Shown piece by piece: positions 16,541 through 26,300 of a stretch of 64,000 bases of DNA. The stretch covers positions 1-64,000 of the forward strand of contig NZ_CANLNE010000006.1 in NCBI RefSeq assembly GCF_947492555.1, read 5' to 3'. The first letter of the stretch is position 1. The number at the start of each line of letters is the position of its first letter. This DNA is from an uncultured Roseobacter sp. (GTDB lineage Bacteria; Pseudomonadota; Alphaproteobacteria; Rhodobacterales; Rhodobacteraceae). The translations under genes and the position numbers were made by a program. Under the pieces are notes generated by a model. The model had not been told where the DNA came from. It saw nothing but the letters and a program-made list of their open reading frames with translations, and ran no database searches.

Positions 16541-18729
16541 GCGCGCCCGAGGCCACCGATTTCGACAGCCTGCGGGCGCAGGCGGTACAGTTTGCGCAGG
16601 CCGCATCCGGCAACATCTGGACCGATTTTAACCTGCATGATCCGGGTGTGACGCTGCTGGAGCAGACCTGTTTCGCGCTCAGCGAGATCGGCTATCAGAC
16701 GGCGCATCCGATCCGCGATCTGTTGACGGATGCGGACGGCCAGCTGCGGTATTTTGATCTCGCGCTTTACGACCCGCGCGCGGTACTGCCCTCGGCCCCG
16801 GTCACCGATCTGGATCTGACCTCCTACCTGTCAGACCAGCCCGGCGTTTCGAGTGCCTGGGTCACGCAGGGCGCGCGCCTCGGGCTTTACGATGTGGTGG
16901 TCATCCCCTCTGAGCCGGAAGCGGGGGATGTGGATGAAGACGCCCTTGCGGCGCAGTTGGCGACGTGCTTTGCGCAGAGGCGGCCACTGGCCACCGATCT
17001 GGGACAGATCACCATCGCGCGCAAACGCGATACCGTGCTGAGTGGTCGGATCGACGTCAGCCCCACGGCGGACCCGGAGCGGGTGGCGGCGCGGTTCTAT
17101 TATCATGTCGCGGCCATCCTGCGGGGCCGCACAGCGCCACGGGACCGCAAGCATGGGGCCACCCGCGACGCGGTCTATGCCCAGCCGGAGCTGTTCTTTC
17201 GCCCCCGGGCGGAGACCGGCGAGCGTATCCCCGACATCGACGTGCATCTGACGCGGCTGCGCGCGATCCCCGGCATCCGGGACATCGGTGAGTTGTCCTT
17301 TCGCAAGCTGCCGGTGGCGGACCCGGAGGAGGAGCTGAAACCTGGCTATCTGGCGCTTGTTCTGCCGCAGTCTGCGGAGGAGATCGAGCTGGATCTGCGC
17401 GTCGGCGAGAACCGCCTGAGACTTGATCACAACCGCATCCACGAAGAGTACATCCGGGTGTCGGCGGAGAATATCTCGCGTGCGCACCACCATCTGGCAG
17501 AGGCGGATTGGGCGGTGCTGAAAGACGGGCGGCGGCGGGATTTCACCCGCAGCCATGTGGATGACATGCTGCCCGCGATCTATCGGCTCTATGGCGCCTC
17601 CGCGCGGGCGGTGCAGAACCCCGCCACGCCCAAAGCGCCTGTCGATGATCTTTTTGTGCAGTATCGCGATGCGATCAACACACAGCTGGAGGGCATGTCA
17701 CAGGCGCTGGCGCAGCTGCCCGCGTTGTTTGACGCCGAGACGGATCAGGACACGGATGATCCGGCTGTGCATGCGCGCCGGACCAAACTGCTGGATTTGC
17801 TGCTGGCCATACAGGGCGAAACCCTGCCCGCCATCCGTCATTCCGGGCTGCACCAGTATCGTTCCGTCGCCGCGCGCCAGCGCTTTGACCTGCTCTGGCG
17901 GCTGGCCTATCTTCGCGCCTTGCCAGAGTTGAACGCCGCGCGCGGCACCGGACCAACGGGACCCGCCCCCGGCGGGTTCATGGCGCGGTTGGGGTTGCTG
18001 GCGGATATTGCCGTTGAAAACTGGGCCGCCGCGCCCGGCAGGATGCAGGAGCTGGGCTGGGTTCTGGATGATCAGGCCGATTTGCCCGCGCCCGGTTTTG
18101 CCCGCCGCGATCTGCTGCTGCCGCTGAACCCCTTTGACATGATCGTGCCGCGGGATGATCTGGTTGACCCGCTGCCCGGTGAGGCCCTGCCACGCCTGAC
18201 CCCCTGGGTGAGGGAGGGCGCGATGCACCCGGATCTCTTTCAGCGGGCCGCGGATGCGGATGCTTTTGTGATCAGTCCTGTCAGCGGCGGGCGCTACGCC
18301 GTGCTCTTCGACAGCGGCGATGCCGAGATGCTCTACGAGATCGAGACCACGGCGGATAAAGCCGAGGCGATGGCGCGGGTGAACGCACTGCGGGCCAGCT
18401 GGCGGGGGCTGCACGAAGAGGCGGAATGCGCTTGTCTGGTGGAAGATGTCTTGCTGCGCGGGCCGGATGCGGATTTCGCGGCGCATAGCGCCACGCTGGT
18501 GCTGACCGGGTGGACGGCGCGTACCCGGCGCACAAGCTATCGCAGCTATGTCGCGGAGCTGGTGCAGCAGCTGGCGCCGGCGCATGTTGTTGTCACCCTG
18601 CAATGGCTGGACATGGCGCAGATGGCGCGATTTCGGGAGCTGCGCCGGGCGATCGAGGAGCAAGGGGCGGAAACAGATGCCCGCGCTGACCTGCGCGCCT
18701 TTTTGCATGAGATGGAGGGTGTCGCGTGA
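16537..18729 (+). CDS. CIS baseplate protein (Pvc12/Afp12-like, gp6/J-type)
   Basis: A 730-residue protein starting at GTG 16537 (GTGA overlap). The N-terminal motif 'WTDFNLHDPGVTLLE' followed by 'CFALSEIGYQ' is the clearest signature of Afp12/Pvc12 baseplate proteins. Later segments ('IHEEYIRVSAENISRAH', 'SHVDDMLPAIYRLYG') and the C-terminal 'YVAELVQQLAPAHVVVTLQWLD' fit the same family. It would pair with the 1307-residue protein in the wedge. Its stop overlaps the tape-measure start by GTGA. Confidence 0.88.
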   Translation: MSAPEATDFDSLRAQAVQFAQAASGNIWTDFNLHDPGVTLLEQTCFALSEIGYQTAHPIRDLLTDADGQLRYFDLALYDPRAVLPSAPVTDLDLTSYLSDQPGVSSAWVTQGARLGLYDVVVIPSEPEAGDVDEDALAAQLATCFAQRRPLATDLGQITIARKRDTVLSGRIDVSPTADPERVAARFYYHVAAILRGRTAPRDRKHGATRDAVYAQPELFFRPRAETGERIPDIDVHLTRLRAIPGIRDIGELSFRKLPVADPEEELKPGYLALVLPQSAEEIELDLRVGENRLRLDHNRIHEEYIRVSAENISRAHHHLAEADWAVLKDGRRRDFTRSHVDDMLPAIYRLYGASARAVQNPATPKAPVDDLFVQYRDAINTQLEGMSQALAQLPALFDAETDQDTDDPAVHARRTKLLDLLLAIQGETLPAIRHSGLHQYRSVAARQRFDLLWRLAYLRALPELNAARGTGPTGPAPGGFMARLGLLADIAVENWAAAPGRMQELGWVLDDQADLPAPGFARRDLLLPLNPFDMIVPRDDLVDPLPGEALPRLTPWVREGAMHPDLFQRAADADAFVISPVSGGRYAVLFDSGDAEMLYEIETTADKAEAMARVNALRASWRGLHEEAECACLVEDVLLRGPDADFAAHSATLVLTGWTARTRRTSYRSYVAELVQQLAPAHVVVTLQWLDMAQMARFRELRRAIEEQGAETDARADLRAFLHEMEGVA

Positions 18730-21700
18730 GCGCCCGCCCGGCAAGATATGATGCGGAGGCGCGCCACAGGATCGGCCGTTTCGAGGCCGATTTCGCGGTT
18801 TCAGCGGAGTCCGGCCCGCTGAGCACGCCGGAGCGGTTGGCGCATCAGGTCAGAGCAGAGATTTTGCCTGCCTTGGAAGATGTTTTTGCGGATGACAGCG
18901 TGGCCGGTTGCGACGCCTGGATCGAGACGTTGGAGATTGATCTTGGGGCGTGGCCCGCGGCGCCGGATTGGCCCAGTCTGCGGGAAACCCTGCGCGTGCA
19001 GCTTCTTGCGGCGCTGGCGCCCTATCTGCAGAAAAAGAAGGACGGCGGGACGCCTGCCGACCGGCTGGCGGTGGTGGAAACGCAGGGGCCTGTGCGCCCT
19101 TCTGTCGATGACCCGGCTGCGGCTTCGTCAGACGTGGCCAGTTCTCGCAGTGGTGCGATTATACCCCTTGCCCCGGGGCGCGAAGCGCCAAGTGTGCCTG
19201 CGGTTTCCGACAAGATCACGGCGCTTGTCGCCCGACCGGATCAGGACGTGTTTGCGGTCCTGCGTGCCGCGTTCCGGCGCAGCCCGCAGGGTTTTGAGAA
19301 AGCCTTGGCGCGCCTGCCGGATGGGTTTCACCGACAGGCGTTGCAGCGCGTTCTGTTGGAGGGAGGAGAGGGCCCAGGTCGAGATATCGGCACTGTGGAG
19401 TCCGCCCTGACCGAGATTTTTACGCGGGCCGGTCATGCGTTGAAGATCGCGCGCCGCAATGCGACGACACTGACCGCGCGGCTGCTGATGCATCCGAAGG
19501 CTGCGGGTCTTTTACGCGCCGATGCTGATATTGGTGCGGACCCTCACGCGAACGCCGGGCCGCCGGAGCATGGTGTTTTGGAGAGATCCAAGGCCCGGTC
19601 ATTTGCGCGGTTCCGCACCGTGCGGGAAACGGATGTCCCCGGTCCGGGCAGAACCGCAGAGGCGCGTTCCGCCCGATCGCCGTGGGTTCCGGGAGATATG
19701 TCTGACGCGGATAGATTAAGGGCCGATTGGAAAGCAAAGCGCGCATCGGTAGCCGCGTTTCTTGTGGCGCAGACAGCAGAGGACCTGATGCGCATCCTTG
19801 AACAACTGGTGCCCGCCGGCAATTCAGGTTTTCACCAGGCCATTCAGGGGTTCCTCGCGACCACCGCGCACCGGCAGAGGGCATTGGTGGCGATTGTATC
19901 TGCCATTCTGGACGAGACAGCGGTGGATATCGAGGCCCTGCGACGTGCGGAGAAGACTGCGGCAACCAGCGGCGTGTCTCCGGAGGCTAATGATGCCGGT
20001 GCGGTTGAACGGGACGGGGATCAGACGGAATGGACCCGGGTGCTGTCTGTGTTGGCGGGGGCGCGGTCAGATGGCGAGAGGGTCACACCGCCCAAAGGTG
20101 CCCTACACCCCGCGCAAATCCGTGATACTGACGGCGATGCGCCCGGGTTGTTCAGGCACACCGTTTCGCCAAGTTCTGCTGACGTTGAATCGCAGCGGTC
20201 AGCCTCCAATGCCAAGGACGTTGTCAGCACCGCAGCGCACCTGTCTGCCTCTGATGCCGCTCTGGGCGGGACGGATGAATTTCCGCCGCATGCTGGGGTC
20301 TCTGAAACCAAGGGAGTAGGGGACCAAGACCGTGGTACACCCGCGCGCCGTGCGGGGTCTGACGCAGATATCTCCTGTACGCCCTCGTCGGAAGCGGCGG
20401 CGGAGGGCAGCGACGGACTTTCTTCGGGTGAAGGTGGCGCAGGTTCCGATCCGGCTCAGTTGGAGCCGGGTGATGCCTTGGAACGAGACCCGCCCCAGTG
20501 TGAGGTTGGGTCCATGGGATCGTCGGGTGACGTTGAAGCGCCGCCGGGCTTAGAACCCGAAGTCTCAGAGTCGCACACGGCAAAGATTCGCGGTCCCCGA
20601 CATGGTGTCTCAGAGCGGGCGCCGAAGTGGTCTGAGGATCACCTGGAAGATACGCCGGACGATGATGCCCGTAAGGTGAACCGGCCATTGGAGGGAAGGG
20701 ATACCAGTGGCGGTCGAACGGATGCCTCTCCCAGTCGAGGGGGCACAACCGGTCAGACGGGGCAGGGTACGTCTCCCGCTGTGTCCGAAACGTCCAAAGC
20801 GGGACAACAGACGCAACCCTACCCAACGGGGCCGCAGACACCGGACGCGCAGGATGGGGTTGATATCGGCGCGACGGCTGGATCGGAAGAAAGCGCGCGC
20901 GGATCGGATACCGGGCGTGTGACCGGCGATCCGGAGGGACATGGTGAGGGCGCGCCCCCCACACCATCAGATCGGTCGGAGACACGGTATCCGGCTACGG
21001 ATCACCTGCGCACGGGTGCGACCGATACCGCCTCGGCGATTGTCCTCGTTGAAGCCGCTTTTGGCGATGCCGCGCCCGACATCATAGCCATCGCGGATAT
21101 GGTCTGGGACGCGGTGCCGGGTTCTGTCAAAGCGAAGGCCGGGGCACGGCCGGGTAGTGGCGCATTTGAGAGGGCGGAAGATGCGGACGGTGACCCGGTC
21201 GCCGAATTGTCTGCGGATGTGCTGCTGGACCTGATCGCGCGGGCCGGGCCAACCGCGCCGAGCGAGAACGTCATCCTGCGGTACCTCGTGGATTTTGCCA
21301 GTCCGGAGATCGAAGACCAACAGACCCTGTTGCGCCACGTGATCGCGCGGTTGAGTTACCCGGTCTCGGGCCACTCGCCCGCACTGCGGCGAGAGGTCTT
21401 GCGTGGTTTGAAAGAGCTTTTCGATGAGATAAGTCATCCCGCTCCTGAATCCTCTGGCGGTTCCGATATGGCGGAGCCTCAAACACCCGACGCCGGGCCG
21501 ACGCCCCGCATTCTGAGCCATCAGGCGGGGCTTGTTCTGTTCCACCCCTATTACAAATTGCTTTTTTCCCGGCTGCAGCTTCTGACCGAAAAGAACGACC
21601 TGCAGCCGGATCAGCTGGGCCGCGCGCGATCTGTGCTTGCCGCGCTGGCTGGGGAAGCGGAGGCGGTGGCTCCCCTCGATCCGCTGGCCCGCGTTTTGCT

Positions 21701-22016
21701 GGGGCTGCCAGAGGGCGCCACACCCCCGCCGCCGGTGCCGCTGACAGAGGAAGAGGCGCAACTGATCGAGGGCCTGATCCGGTCTGTCATCGCGCAATGG
21801 TCGGCATTGGGACAGACGTCCCCCGCCGGGTTGCAGGAGGCGTTCATCCGCCGGGGCGGACAGCTTTGGGTTGACGCAACGGGGGCGCATCTGCGGGTAG
21901 ATCCCGGCCCCTTCGATGTCCTGCTCGACAGCCTGCCGTGGTTGCTGGACACGGTGGTCGCCCTGCCCTGGATGCCGGTGCCCTGTCACGTCATCTGGAG
22001 GACGCAGGATGGATGA
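18726..22016 (+). CDS. CIS tape-measure protein (Pvc14/Afp14-like)
   Basis: A 1096-residue protein. The N-terminal part (residues 1-110: 'RIGRFEADFAVSAES', 'IETLEIDLGAWP', 'LRETLRVQLLAALAPYL') and the C-terminal part ('HQAGLVLFHPYYKLLFSRLQLL', 'GGQLWVDATGAHLRVDPGPFDVLL', 'LPWMPVPCHVIW') match the CIS tape-measure family that sets tube length. Between about residues 400 and 770 the sequence becomes low-complexity and rich in Gly, Ser, Asp, Glu, Pro and Thr, with little predicted secondary structure. Such a disordered insert is unusual for a ruler. The stop overlaps the ATPase start. Confidence 0.87.
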   Translation: MSARPARYDAEARHRIGRFEADFAVSAESGPLSTPERLAHQVRAEILPALEDVFADDSVAGCDAWIETLEIDLGAWPAAPDWPSLRETLRVQLLAALAPYLQKKKDGGTPADRLAVVETQGPVRPSVDDPAAASSDVASSRSGAIIPLAPGREAPSVPAVSDKITALVARPDQDVFAVLRAAFRRSPQGFEKALARLPDGFHRQALQRVLLEGGEGPGRDIGTVESALTEIFTRAGHALKIARRNATTLTARLLMHPKAAGLLRADADIGADPHANAGPPEHGVLERSKARSFARFRTVRETDVPGPGRTAEARSARSPWVPGDMSDADRLRADWKAKRASVAAFLVAQTAEDLMRILEQLVPAGNSGFHQAIQGFLATTAHRQRALVAIVSAILDETAVDIEALRRAEKTAATSGVSPEANDAGAVERDGDQTEWTRVLSVLAGARSDGERVTPPKGALHPAQIRDTDGDAPGLFRHTVSPSSADVESQRSASNAKDVVSTAAHLSASDAALGGTDEFPPHAGVSETKGVGDQDRGTPARRAGSDADISCTPSSEAAAEGSDGLSSGEGGAGSDPAQLEPGDALERDPPQCEVGSMGSSGDVEAPPGLEPEVSESHTAKIRGPRHGVSERAPKWSEDHLEDTPDDDARKVNRPLEGRDTSGGRTDASPSRGGTTGQTGQGTSPAVSETSKAGQQTQPYPTGPQTPDAQDGVDIGATAGSEESARGSDTGRVTGDPEGHGEGAPPTPSDRSETRYPATDHLRTGATDTASAIVLVEAAFGDAAPDIIAIADMVWDAVPGSVKAKAGARPGSGAFERAEDADGDPVAELSADVLLDLIARAGPTAPSENVILRYLVDFASPEIEDQQTLLRHVIARLSYPVSGHSPALRREVLRGLKELFDEISHPAPESSGGSDMAEPQTPDAGPTPRILSHQAGLVLFHPYYKLLFSRLQLLTEKNDLQPDQLGRARSVLAALAGEAEAVAPLDPLARVLLGLPEGATPPPPVPLTEEEAQLIEGLIRSVIAQWSALGQTSPAGLQEAFIRRGGQLWVDATGAHLRVDPGPFDVLLDSLPWLLDTVVALPWMPVPCHVIWRTQDG

Positions 22017-23370
22017 TGGCCGCGAATTGTCCCTGTCGCTGGACAGCGGGACGCCCCACGCCCTGGCCGTGGCGGCGGAACTGACATGGTTGGCGCAGGT
22101 CATCGATGCGCGGTTGACGCATTTCTTTGACGCGCCCGAGAGTGCCTGTGATCTGCCGCCCGCGCCGCAGGCTCTTGTCGGCTCTGCCCTGGGGGACCTC
22201 ATTGCGGAGAATGATCTCGATGTGGGTGCCCGCCTGGTGCTGGCGCTGGCCATCGCGCCGCATGTCAACTCTGCGATCCTCGATCCGTTTTTCGTCAAGA
22301 ATTCCGCCATCGACCGGGCGTTTTCGCAATTCGGCGGTACGGGGGCAACTGCGACAACCTTCCAGCCGACGGCGGAAACGGCGCTGTTCCTGCTGGCGGG
22401 GGCGGATACGACGGCGCGGATTGCGGCGATGTCGATGTTTGACGCGGACCATCCGTTGCGCCGCAAGGCCGGTGTGACCTTGAGCACGACAAATCCCGAT
22501 ACGCCTGCATTCGGCCAGATATTGACGCTGCCGGTGCACCGAATCGTGGCGCTTTGTGACGGGGCGGCCCCGCGGCCCGACTATTCGCCGAGCTTTCCCG
22601 CGCAGCGTTTGACCACGGCGCTGGACTGGTCCGATCTGGTCCTGCCCAGCGATCTGCACCACGCGCTGGGTCATATTCTGGCCTGGCTGGAGAACCGCGA
22701 CAAGATCCTGTCGGACTGGGGCCTGCACCGGCAGTTCGGTCGCGGGTTCAAGGCGCTGTTTCACGGCCCGCCCGGCACCGGCAAGACGCTGACCGCGTCG
22801 CTGCTGGGCAAGCGCACGGGCATGGATGTCTACCGGGTCGATCTGTCCATGGTGGTGTCGAAATACATTGGCGAGACGGAAAAGAACCTCGGGTTGGTGT
22901 TCGATCTGGCGGCGGAGCGTGAGTGGATCCTGTTTTTTGACGAAGCGGATGCGCTTTTCAGTGCGCGCAATGCGACGACCACTTCCAACGATCGTTATGC
23001 CAATCAGGAAGTGGCCTACCTGCTGCAGCGGATCGAGGAATGCGAGAGCCTTGTGATCCTCGCCACCAACCTGCGCAGCAACATCGACGAGGCGTTTTTC
23101 AGGCGCTTCCAGATGTCGGTGGGCTTTGTGAAGCCGGACGCCAGCCAGCGGTTGCAGATCTGGTCGAATGTGCTGGCTGAAGTGCCGTTGGCGGAGGATG
23201 TCGATGTGGCCGCGATGGCAAAGAAACATGCGCTGGTCGGCGGGGCCATTTCCAACGTGGTGCGCACGGCGGCGATCACCGCGTTGCGGCGGGGTCAGTC
23301 CCAGGTGGCCGCCGAAGATTTCGACCACGCCATTGCAACTGAGTTGCGCAAAGAAGGACGCACCACATGA
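22009..23370 (+). CDS. CIS AAA+ ATPase (Pvc15/Afp15-like)
   Basis: A 453-residue AAA+ protein starting at ATG 22009, overlapping the tape-measure stop by 8 bases. A helical N-terminal domain of about 220 residues precedes the ATPase core: Walker A GPPGTGKT at 253-260, Walker B 'ILFFDEAD' with D311/E312, and 'FFRRFQMSVGF' carrying the arginine-finger/sensor region. Afp15/Pvc15 ATPases are needed for particle assembly or cargo loading. The gene overlaps the following membrane-protein gene by ATGA. Confidence 0.93.
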   Translation: MDDGRELSLSLDSGTPHALAVAAELTWLAQVIDARLTHFFDAPESACDLPPAPQALVGSALGDLIAENDLDVGARLVLALAIAPHVNSAILDPFFVKNSAIDRAFSQFGGTGATATTFQPTAETALFLLAGADTTARIAAMSMFDADHPLRRKAGVTLSTTNPDTPAFGQILTLPVHRIVALCDGAAPRPDYSPSFPAQRLTTALDWSDLVLPSDLHHALGHILAWLENRDKILSDWGLHRQFGRGFKALFHGPPGTGKTLTASLLGKRTGMDVYRVDLSMVVSKYIGETEKNLGLVFDLAAEREWILFFDEADALFSARNATTTSNDRYANQEVAYLLQRIEECESLVILATNLRSNIDEAFFRRFQMSVGFVKPDASQRLQIWSNVLAEVPLAEDVDVAAMAKKHALVGGAISNVVRTAAITALRRGQSQVAAEDFDHAIATELRKEGRTT

Positions 23371-26300
23371 GCGTTTTGAGCCGAGTTTTGACCCGCCTCT
23401 GCATAGTTGTCGCCCTTTGCCTTGTGGCGCCTGCGGCCGTGCTGGCCAATTGCGCGGATTTCCAAAACCTCAATGAGGATGCCCTGGAAGGGTATGATAT
23501 TGCGACCGTGCAGACCGGGTTGCGGGCAGCGCTTGAACGGGATGATCGCAATCTTCGGGACGGACGGCTGGGGGCTGTGACGCGGACGGCGCTGGCGGAT
23601 TTGTGTCAGAACGTGCCGCGAAAAGGGGCGGGGACGGATATTGCGCAAACGCTTGATCTGGCGACGGACTACGGCACGCTGTCGGCACTTTTACCCGAGT
23701 GGCGCAGCATCGCTCTGCGGCCCGACCGGCTGTCGCAACTGACGACGTCAAACAGTACCTCGCAGATTGCCTTGCGTCTTGCCGCCGGGCCGCAGATGGC
23801 GGCTGGTGTGCTGACAGATGCGGAACCTCCCGCGGATTGTGCGGCACTGGGGACGGCCTCAACCCTGGGTTCGCAGGCGGTGCAGACAGCGCTCGATCTG
23901 CTGGCGGGGCCAGAGCTGGGCTACGCGCTGGTGGATATCTGTCAGGCCTTCCCGATTGTCGGGACCGGGGAGGATTTCCTCGCGGCCATGGCGCGGTTGG
24001 GGCAGATGGATGTGCAGCTGCCGGACGCGATTGACGATCTCAGTTCTGACACGTTCGGCGCGTGGCTGACCCTGTCCTCCGGCGACAGGCTGCCGCGCCT
24101 TATGGGCTCGCCCCCCGCCGTGTTGGCGCTGCTGGAGGAATATCAGGCGAGCAAGTCCCAGGCGCCTCTGGTGCCGGATGAGCCGACATCCAGCCCGCTA
24201 CCCGCCTCCTGCACGGTGAACACAACCGACAGTTCCACCCGCTTTTTCGCCTTCTCACAGGAAAACCTCGACGCGTTGACGGAAAGCGCCGATCTGAAAG
24301 CTGCCTTTGACGCGGTACAGGAGCTGCAATTTGCCAGTGCCGCACAGCTTTGGGCAGCGCTGGAGACCAACCTGCAAGCAGTGCTGGACCAATGTACGCT
24401 GGACCAGATCAGGGCGCTGGTGCTTGGGCCCGATTTTCTGGGTCGGGCGTTCCTGATCGATGAAGAGGCCACCAAGTCGTTGAGTTTCATCGAAGACCTG
24501 CAGGATGTCATGCCGGTGGTTGAGCCCTTCATCGGTCGGATCGCCCCTGATGAGGCGACATTGGTGTCCGGCCTGACGGCGGCCGTCACCCAAGCGGTGT
24601 CCGAGGCGATCAATGCCGAGGTTGAACTGGCGGCCACGACGCTGGCAGCGGCGGCGGAACCGGTAGCGCCCGTGCTGGACACGCGGCCCGAAGGCGTGCC
24701 GGAGTTCGAGCTGCCGCCCCTGCCGGAGGTGGTGGGCGTGACCGATGCCACCGATCTGGCGATTGCCAGCACCGTGCTCAATGAGCCGTTCCGCGATGCG
24801 CTGGCGCAGAGCAACTATTTGCCTGCAACCCAGCCTGAAATCCTCAAGGCGGATGTGCGGCGGATCCTGCGCCCGGTGGCGCAGGGTCAGATCGACACAG
24901 CCGTTGCGACCAAGATGGCGCAGATCGAACCGGTCATCGTTTCGACATGGTCCCTGACGCCAGCGCTGAAGGCGCGTATTCTGGGCCTGCCTGATATTGG
25001 CACGACAGTGGACGACCCAACCGGGGTCGATCTTGCGAAGCGGATGCGGTCGCTGGTGGGTGTGGAATACCCGAGCGCCGGGCTCTTCCGCGCCGCGCTG
25101 GATGCCGTCCCCCCGGCACCGGATGCGCCGGAAGGTCAGCCGCTGTTATCCGTTCCTCTGATCCAGGCCGCTACGGCGCTGGCGCAACGTACCGTCGAGG
25201 ATCCGTTCAAGGAGCGCGTCTTTGGCCCGCTTGCCGCGCCCGATTGCGGGTGCGTGCCTAACCGCCCGCCGACTGCGGATGTCTATGGGTTTTATCCCTT
25301 CTGGTTCGCACCGCTGAAGGACGCACCCGAACCGCCCGAAGGTGAGGAGGCCCCGCCTGCCCCCACGCTGCAACTGGTGGACTTTGGTCTGGTCAGCCGC
25401 CTGGCCTTTTACGGGATGGAGCTGGCTTATGCCAACCCGCAGGGGGATGCCGCAAACCGCAACCTGTCGCTGTTGCATGCGGACCGCTGGATTGAGGCGC
25501 GCCGCGATTTCGTCAATTCGGCCCACCGGCATCGGGCACGGGCGGATGTGGCCTTTGATCTGCGCGACTGGTCTAACTGGTCAGCGCGCGAGATTGATCG
25601 GGCCACGACGGATATCACCAAGCAACTGCAGGCGTTTGAGCGTATCCCGACCACCAGCCTCGCGGACATTCGGGCGGCGCTGCCCACTTTCTTTGATCCG
25701 ACCCATCCGGACGGGGTGACGCTGATTTTCGAGAGCTACGAGGGTAAGACCCTGAGCGATCTGAATGTGCAGAACCTCATCGATATCGTGCAGGCCGTAC
25801 ACGACAAGCTGCCCCAGCCCGATCATCAGAAAATCAACGTCGCGGTCGATTTTGCCATGGTGGATGTGCCCGGCACGCAGCCCGTTCTGAGCGATCTGAG
25901 TGACTTGCTGCTGACCGGTCGGATGGTAGAGCAAAAGCGCGCGGATGGGTTGGAAGAGGGCCAGTTTTCCCAGCGCGAACAGCTGGAGGCGGAGATCGTG
26001 CACAAGATCCTGATCTTCCTCGAACGCCCCACGACAGAGACGAAAAAGACGCTGCGCGCGCGCATGGACCGCAGCAATTTCCGGGGCAAGGAACGGTCAG
26101 AGATCTTGCGCAGCATCGTGCCCATCCTGCCGCCCGGCGGCCATGAGTTCGTGTTCCAGCGTCAGCAGGCGAATGAGACAGCCAATGAGGAATCCCTGAA
26201 ATTCTCGCAGTTCATCGATGATGTGATCTATTTCGAGGACAATTTTTCAGGTGTCGGGTTCTGGCCGGTACCGCGTCTGGAGGACCCGGATTTCCCGGCG

